Positions 57,531 through 64,000 of a DNA stretch of 64,000 nt are shown here, piece after piece (within the stretch, counting starts at the first letter, position 1; each line of letters opens with the position of its first letter). Source of the stretch: Mesocentrotus franciscanus (lineage: Eukaryota; Echinodermata; Echinoidea; Camarodonta; Strongylocentrotidae); the NCBI GenBank assembly GCA_037976565.1, contig CP137673.1, positions 6,269,522 to 6,333,521 on the forward strand, written 5' to 3'. Under the pieces are notes generated by a model. The model was given only the letters and a program-made list of their open reading frames with translations. It searched no databases and had not been told where the DNA came from. The position numbers and the translations under genes are program-made.

Positions 57531-59088
57531 CTAGAATCCCGTGGATTTTCCACGGGTCCTGCTAGTATTAGGTTTAATACCAGATTTCCCATAGGGTTGT
57601 ACTCAAACGATTGACATTCTTCTCCCATAGATATAACACGCAAAATTAGGCATTTTATTACATTGTTTGTGATTGTATATGATAATATGTTATAATAGTC
57701 GAAGAAGATCATAAAATCAAATTTAAAACGACGGCAAAAAAAAAAAAAAAAATGACCCACCAGGAATCGAACTTGGGTCGCCGGAATGGGAGGCAAGTGC
57801 TATGACCACTATACCAAAATAATCCACATAGACATTACACGTGAACGGAAAATGGAATTCTCAAATCCCACTTTGCAAGTGAAATATGAGCATGATCCCG
57901 GCATCTGATCGAAAAATAAAGGGCACACTTGTGATAGCTTATTGTCTCAGCTACAACATACTCGAAGCTCAGCGAAAACAAAGCTAAAACGACGGAGATA
58001 TTGCTCGCGAAAGACGGGAATGTAGAATCCAGTTTTGAGAAAAAGTCATGTCCCATAGAGAATACACGCAAAATGTGAAAAATTGACATGCCTCCTTTAA
58101 TCGCAAAAATACGCCATGATGCCTTTGTCAAAATGAAAAATCGTGGTGACTGCATTTGTAGAGAATTGTCTCAGCTAGAACATATCAAAATTTGGAAGAA
58201 AATCGACAATCTTTACTGCAATATTGTCAAATGAATACAAAAATTATGATGTCATATTTTCAAAATCAAATTTTCGAGTTCATATGCAAATATGACGACG
58301 TCAGAACATACGATTGGACAAAATTATACATGAAATCACATGAACATTTCATGGGCTTTCAGAAAATGTTTAAAAATTGGGGGTATTTAGGCATTCTGAC
58401 GAGCTATGGCGGATTTTATATAGACATGTTTTTACTACTTTTACATTATATTGCCCATTGACGCGCGCACGAATTTTAAAGTTTGACGCACGCGTGTGGC
58501 ATTATGGAAGGTCGAGAATGACTGGAAATAGTTGGTAATTGTCAAAAATAGTGTCAGGAATACAAACCATGCGAAAAAACGGCGTTTTACGTTTTGTACG
58601 CGGTGCGCGCGCGCAAAACGCGCGCGCGGACGCGCACGGACGGAAATTTTGAAATGCTTAAAATGACCTGATTCGTACTCTCGTTTAATAGATAAGTGAT
58701 TTTGAGCATTTTAAAATTTTGACGCGCGCGTACGCGCGCGTCATGACCTTTATGTGACCTTTGATGACATGACCTGTTGACCCTTGACCTGAAGTATATG
58801 TGATATGAATATGAATTACCTTTGATGACGCATCATGAAGATATGATTGATAATGTGATTTCACAAAATGGCGCCTGGATGACGTCACGATGACCTGATG
58901 ACCTTGAAAATGTTCCTGTCACGTCTTATGACAATGACCTATGACTGTGCCAAAATTGAACGAAATTGACTGAACCGATCTTGAGTTATCCTCTACACAA
59001 AAAAGTGTAGGAAATAAAAATAAAGAAAGAAAGAAAATTCTGACGAAATCAATAGGTGATCTGTCGAAGACGACAGACCACCTAATAA
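57531..59088 (+). mobile_element. Hairpin-bounded non-coding element with tRNA-like segment (copy 1)
   Basis: Left: CTAG, then a perfect 8-bp hairpin CCCGTGGA-TTT-TCCACGGG (57538-57556). A 74-nt tRNA-Gly-like sequence lies antisense at 57753-57826, followed by a body of about 1.2 kb (57841-59010) with GC-rich purine-pyrimidine stretches, an AT-rich tail, 'gaaaattctgacgaaatcaa' and a terminal hairpin AGGTGATCTGTCG / CGACAGACCACCT (59052-59084). Its body is nearly identical to 60351-61500 (offset about 2510 bp). No protein is encoded. Confidence 0.65.
57753..57826 (-). other. tRNA-Gly(CCC)-like sequence
   Basis: 74 nt. A-box-like GGTATAGTGGTCATAGCA, anticodon-loop-like CTCCCAT (anticodon CCC), T arm CCAAG-TTCGATT-CCTGG (4 of 5 pairs) and acceptor ends TGGATTA / TGGGTCA (6 of 7 pairs counting G-T wobble). 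The anticodon stem is poor, so it is a degenerate tRNA or SINE head rather than a working tRNA gene. Confidence 0.6.
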
Positions 59089-59099
59089 TAATAAATAAT

Positions 59100-60163
59100 A
59101 ATAATAATAATAATAAAGAAAGAAAATTCTGACGAAATCAATAGGTGGTCTGTCGTTGACAGACCACCTAACGAGAAATTTAATTCGTCATTGATGACGA
59201 ATTAGGTGGTCTGTCGTGTAATCTGGTGGACGCTGATCTTGTTGAGGATTGTCACAGCTACAACATATCGAAATTTGGAAGTAAATCAATCATTATTAAC
59301 AGAGATACAATCAATTTCCCATAAATATGCCGACGTCATAATATGCAAATTCATATTTTGAGTTCCAAGGCCATTATGATGATGTCACGATATATTTAAT
59401 GGCCGAATGAGACATGAAATCATATCTACGATTCATACTTTATCCAAATATGAACAGAAAATAAGCGGTCAACGGGCATCCTAAAGAGCTATAATGGATT
59501 TTGTATAGGCATGTTTTTGCCCGCATATGCTATGTATTACAAGAAACTCGCACGCACGGACATTTATCAGGAACGGACGCTCATTCCGTTATTAATGTTC
59601 ATAAGGAGATAAACATGGTACCAAATTGTTCGGAAACAAATGGGCAATACTCTGATAGACAAAACATGGCGATTCTATGGTGCGTACGGCCATGACGTAC
59701 GAAGACGCGCGCGCATAGGTGTGCGCGCGCAAAGGTGTGCGCACGCAAAATTTTCGAAATGCTTGAAATGGCCTTAAACGTACTCTGATTTGATCAAAAA
59801 GTGATTTTGAGCATTTTTTATTTTGCGCGCACCGACGCGCAGACGTACGCGTACGCGCGCGTTTATTGACCTGAAGTTGACCGGACGGATATTGACCTTA
59901 ATCGTGATAAATATGAATGAGAAATGATTTTCGGTTATGAAGATATGATCATGAGTTCATTTTTAGAGTACTTCACAAAATGGCGCCTGGATGACGTCAG
60001 AATAATTTGGTGAACTTGAAAAGTTTTAGGTCACATCTCAAGATGTTGCCCTATAACTGTGTCAAATTTGAAAGAAATCTGACGGTTAGATTTTGAGTAA
60101 TCGTGTGCACAAAAAAGTGTACCAAAAAATTCCGAGTGTTTGTACAGTTTCAATTAGAATACT
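59100..60163 (+). repeat. About 1-kb monomer, single copy plus short terminal module
   Basis: 59100-59169 repeats the terminal module (AAT run, 'gaaaattctgacgaaatcaa', AGGTGGTCTGTC-GTT-GACAGACCACCT). From 59174 one full hairpin-headed monomer follows, like those at 48571-53640, to 60163. Confidence 0.8.
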
Positions 60164-61524
60164 AGACATTTAATTCGTCATGGAGACGAATTAGGTGGTC
60201 TGTCTTCAATTTTTATGATCAGTGAAAGGTCATAAAGAAAAAAAAGTGAAGAAATTTTTTTTGGAGACGCCCGGACTCGAACCAGGGATCTCGAGGTCGG
60301 AAATCAAGTGTGTTACCGATATATCAAAACATTTCCCATACCGTTTACATGTGAACGGGAAATGGAATTCTCAAATCCCACTTTGCAAGTGAAATATGAG
60401 CATGATCCCGATATCTGATCGAAAAATAAAGGGCACATTTGTGATAGCTTATTGTCTCAGCTACAACATACTCAAAGCTCAGCGAAAACGAAGCTAAAAC
60501 GACGGAGATATTGCTCGCGAAAGACGGGAATGTAGAATCCAGTTTTGACAAAAAGTCATGTCCCATAGAGAATACACGCAAAATGTGAAAAATTGACATG
60601 CCTCCTTTAATCGCAAAAATACGCCATGATGCTTTTGTCAAAATGAAAAATCGTGAGACTGCATTGGTAGAAAATTGTCTCATCTACAACATATCAAAAT
60701 TTGGAAGAAAATCGACAACCTATTACAGCAATATTGTCAAATGAATACAAAAATTATGATGTCATATTTTCAAAATCAAATTTTCGAGTTCATATGCAAA
60801 TATGACGACGTCAGAACATACGATTGGACAAAATTTTACATGAAATCACATAAACATTTCATGGGCTTCCAGAAAATGTTAAAAATTTGGGGTTTTAGGC
60901 ATTCTGACGAGCTATGGCGGATTTTATATAGACATGTTTTTACCACTTTTACATTATATTGCCCATTGACGCGCACGAATTTTAAAGTTTGACGCACGCG
61001 TGTGGCATTATGGAAGGTCAAGAATGACTGGAAATAGTTGGAAATTGTCAAAAATAGTGTCAGGAATAAAAACCATGCGAAAAAACGGCGTTTTACGATG
61101 TGAACGCGCTGCGCGCGCGCATAACGCGCGCGCGGACGCGCACGGACGGAAATTTTGAAATGCTTAAAATGACCTGATTCGTACTCTCGTTTAATAGTTA
61201 AGTGATTTTGAGCATTTTAAAATTTTGACGCGCGTACGCGCGCGTCATGACCTTTATGTGACCTTTGAAAACATGACCTGTTGACCCTTGACCTGAAGTA
61301 TATGTGATATGAATATGAATGACCTTTGATGACGCATCATGAAGATATGATTGATCATGTGATTTCACAAAATGGCGCCTGGATGACGTCACGATGACCT
61401 GATGACCTTGAAAATGTTATTGTCACGTTTTATGACAATGACCCATGACTGTGCCAAAATTGAAAGAAATTGACTGTCCGATCTCGTGTTATCGTCGGAA
61501 CAAAAAATTGGAGGAAATAAATAA

Positions 61525-61555
<31 letters not shown>

Positions 61556-61610
61556 GAAAATTCTGACGAAATTAATAGGTGATCTGTCGATTACGACAGA
61601 CCACCTAACT
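60164..61610 (+). mobile_element. Hairpin-bounded non-coding element with tRNA-like segment (copy 2, complete)
   Basis: CTAG then hairpin AATTCGTC-ATGGA-GACGAATT (60172-60192), the AGGTGGTCTGTC motif, a tRNA-like segment (60263-60336, antisense), a body like that of copy 1, an AATAA microsatellite (61518-61555), the 'gaaaattctgacgaaattaa' module and terminal hairpin AGGTGATCTGTCG-ATTA-CGACAGACCACCT (61577-61606), then AACTAG. Same order as copy 1 but with a different left hairpin. Confidence 0.7.
60263..60336 (-). other. tRNA-Gly(TCC)-like sequence
   Basis: 74 nt. Acceptor ends GGAAATG / CGTCTCC pair at 6 of 7 positions. The T arm CCTGG-TTCGAGT-CCGGG is fully paired and the B box is GGTTCGAGTCC. 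The anticodon loop is TTTCCGA by alignment with 57753-57826, from which it differs at many sites. The D and anticodon arms are degenerate. Confidence 0.6.
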
Positions 61611-62340
61611 AGACATTTAATTCGTCATGAGGACGAATTAGGTGGTCTGTCTACAATTCTTATGATCATGCTCATCTTCAATTCAATGATCCAATATAAT
61701 GATGTTAATGTAAAATGATGTATTAAGATATGAATTGATGAATGAAGTACTGATGAACTGATAGATTGAACTGATGTGAAATGAACTGAATTGATGAGCT
61801 AAACTGATGAACTGATGAATGAACTGATGAACTGATATTGAACTAGCTGTGACCTGAACTGAAGTAATAACTCAACTGATGAACAAAATATTGAGAAATG
61901 ATTATGATCAAGATCATGATCATAATGAAATTTGATGAAAATATAGAGATAGAGAAGGAGAGAGGGAGACTGGTTATAGTCATGTAAAAATACATGAGCT
62001 GGACCGAGGGATGAAAGAGGAATCAGAATGCATACACTTGGAAGGAGAGAGGAAAGTACAAGGAAACATGGTAGGGGTGAAATAAGAATACAAAGGGCAC
62101 AGCAAAGAGCTAGAGGAAATTAAGGAACATCCTATAAGACATAAAAGAGGGAGAGCGGGAGCCAAAGGCGGGAAAAGGAGAGGGTGAGAGAGTAGAGAAA
62201 GAGAGAGGCAGAGACAGCTAGGGAGACATCAGAGCTAGAAGAAGAGGGAGGCAGAACAAGAGAGGGAGAGGGTGAAATAGAAGAGAGAGCGATGCAAAGC
62301 TGACAAACGGCCTTGGCATATTCGCTATTTCAACTTTCAA
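61611..62340 (+). repeat. Start of another hairpin-headed copy, then GATGAACT-rich and purine-rich DNA
   Basis: Hairpin AATTCGTC-ATGAG-GACGAATT at 61619-61639. Then 'gatgaactgat'-type short repeats (61690-61880) and a purine-rich tract (61945-62290), part of which matches 53641-53740. Confidence 0.6.
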
Positions 62341-62344
62341 TTAA

Positions 62345-63724
62345 AAATTTCTACATGATTCAAACATCTGATCAAAAAACGGAAGGCGCACTTCCGATAG
62401 CTCATAGTATCAGCTATAACATACTTAAATTGGGGGTGCGGGGGATTAGAGCAAAAATAAGCGAGATACTACTCACAGAACAATGTCATGTAGATTCATT
62501 ATGTGAACGAAATTGACTTCCGTAGACATAGCATAACATAACATAATGTCACCTTTAATTGAAATTTTCACTATGATGACGTCATCAAAACGAAAAGTGA
62601 GGGTGACTTATCTTGTAGAGAATTGTCTTAGCTACAACATATCAAAATTTGGGAGAAAAAGAGCACAAATAAGCTAGATAGTGCTCCAAGATTAATGTTA
62701 TGTAGATTCATATGATGTGAACGAAATTCACTTTCATAGACATAACACGCAAATTAAGAAAATTCTGACATGTCGCCTTTAATTGAAATTTTCACTATGA
62801 TGACGTCATCAAAACGAAAAGTGAGAGTGACTTATCTTGTAGAGAATTGTCTTAGCTACAACATATCAAAATTTGGAAGAAAAAGAGCACAAATAAGCTA
62901 GATGGTGCTCAAAGATTAATGTTATGTAGATTCATATGATGTGAACGAAATTCACTTACATAGACATAACACGCACGTTAAGAAAATTCTGACATGTCAC
63001 CTTTAATTGAAATTTTCACTATGATGACGTCATCAAAACGAAAAGTGAGGGTGACCTATCTTGTAGAGAATTGTCTTAGCTACAACATATCAAAATTTGG
63101 AAGAAAAAGAGCACAAATAAGCTAGATGGTGCTCAAAGATTAATGTTATGTAGATTCATATGATGTGAACGAAATTCACTTTCATAGACATAACACGCAC
63201 GTTAAGAAAATTCTGACATGTCACCTTTAATTGAAATTTTCACTATGATGACGTCATCAAAACGAAAAGTGAGGGTGACCTATCTTGTAGAGAATTGTCT
63301 TAGCTACAACATATCAAAATTTGGAAGAAAAAGAGCACAAATAAGCTAGATGGTGCTCAAAGATTAATGTTATGTAGATTCATATGATGTGAACGAAATT
63401 CACTTTCATAGACATAACACGCACGTTAAGAAAATTCTGACATGTCACCTTTAATTGAAATTTTCACTATGATGACGTCATCAAAACGAAAAGTGAGAGT
63501 GACTTATCTTGTAGAGAATTGTCTTAGCTACAACATATCAAAATTTGGGAGAAAAAAGAGCTCAAATAAGCTAGATAGTGCTCAAAGATTAATGTTATGT
63601 AGATTCATGATGTGAACGAAATTCGACTTCCGTAGACATAACACGCACGTTAAGAAAATTCTGACATGTCGCCTTTAATTGAAATTTTCACTTTGATGAC
63701 GTCATCAAAACGAAAAGTGAGGCC
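62345..63724 (+). repeat. 224-bp satellite, about six units
   Basis: The marker gatGACGTCATCaaaacgaaaa gives GTCATC starts at 62581, 62805, 63029, 63253, 63477 and 63701, exactly 224 bp apart each time. The first unit (62345-62580) is diverged and the middle ones are almost identical. Each unit has 'cttagctacaacatatcaaa' and a palindromic TGACGTCA. Confidence 0.93.
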
Positions 63725-64000
63725 AACTTATCTTGTAGAGAATTGTCTTAGCTACAACATATCTAAATTTGGAAGAAAAACAATCAATATTTACAGAGAT
63801 ACAATCAATTTTCCATAAATATGCTGACGTCATAATATGCAAATTCGTATTTTGAGTTCCAAGGCCTTTATGATGACGTCACGATATTTGTACTGGCAAA
63901 ATGAGACATGAAATCATATCTCCAATTCATACTCTATCCAAATATGAAAAAAATTGAGAGGAATTCAGGCATTCTGACGAGCTATGGCGGATTTTATATA
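63725..64000 (+). repeat. About 1-kb monomer sequence, cut by window end
   Basis: The last satellite unit runs without a break into 'acagagatacaatcaatttt', 'gctgacgtcataatatgcaa' and 'ttccaaggcc' of the 1-kb monomer, then to 'gacgagctatggcggatttt', found in the copies at 58400 and 60905. Confidence 0.8.

Noticed and set aside
57835..58461. Open frames of 89-112 codons repeated at 57835-58461 and 60345-60992 on both strands
   Set aside because: They repeat because the two element copies are near identical; no domain motif, and frames differ in length between copies.
62581..63724. CRISPR-like array because of exact 224-bp spacing
   Set aside because: The whole 224 bp is repeated, there are no variable spacers, and the genome is eukaryotic.

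Overview
The window looks like a piece of an echinoderm genome, most likely a sea urchin. The inference rests on intron-split scavenger-receptor cysteine-rich (SRCR) genes in tandem (a family known to be massively expanded in echinoids), AT-rich DNA crowded with tRNA-derived SINEs, Jockey/CR1-type LINEs, MITEs and CT/CA/trinucleotide microsatellites, and the absence of any bacterial-style gene layout. The species cannot be fixed from the sequence alone.

Two protein-coding genes can be supported, both on the minus strand. The main one (40947 down to 23682) can be rebuilt in full from 12 exons. The splice phases agree throughout and give an uninterrupted 973-residue type I membrane protein: signal peptide, seven SRCR domains, one CCP/Sushi domain, one transmembrane helix and an 85-residue cytoplasmic tail. 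A second SRCR gene starts at 905, about 22.8 kb further on in the same orientation. Only its signal-peptide exon and the first part of an SRCR domain (exon 304-113) lie inside the window; the rest is beyond the left edge. This is the layout expected of a tandem cluster of innate-immune-type SRCR receptors.

Region by region. 1-905: start of the left SRCR gene. 906-23681: spacer with LINE, SINE and MITE copies, a broken LINE reverse transcriptase (16150-17960, minus) and long microsatellites. 23682-40947: the full SRCR gene; its introns hold MITEs, trinucleotide arrays and a 4.9-kb composite repeat element (31306-36207) that accounts for nearly all of the one oversized intron. 41472-43961: a 2.5-kb non-coding hAT-like element with an exact 8-bp target duplication; a shorter inverted relative lies at 55272-56890. 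47042-48097: a GC-rich element with terminal inverted repeats. 48571-64000: non-coding tandem arrays of about 1-kb and 1.25-kb monomers, bounded by small hairpins, two of them containing a 74-nt tRNA-Gly-like sequence, and ending in an exact 224-bp satellite.

The most novel-looking material is the hairpin-bounded, tRNA-like-containing tandem element family on the right, followed by the nested transposon structures inside the SRCR gene's introns. No CRISPR array, rRNA gene or intact tRNA gene was seen. All splice sites were read by eye and no similarity search was possible.
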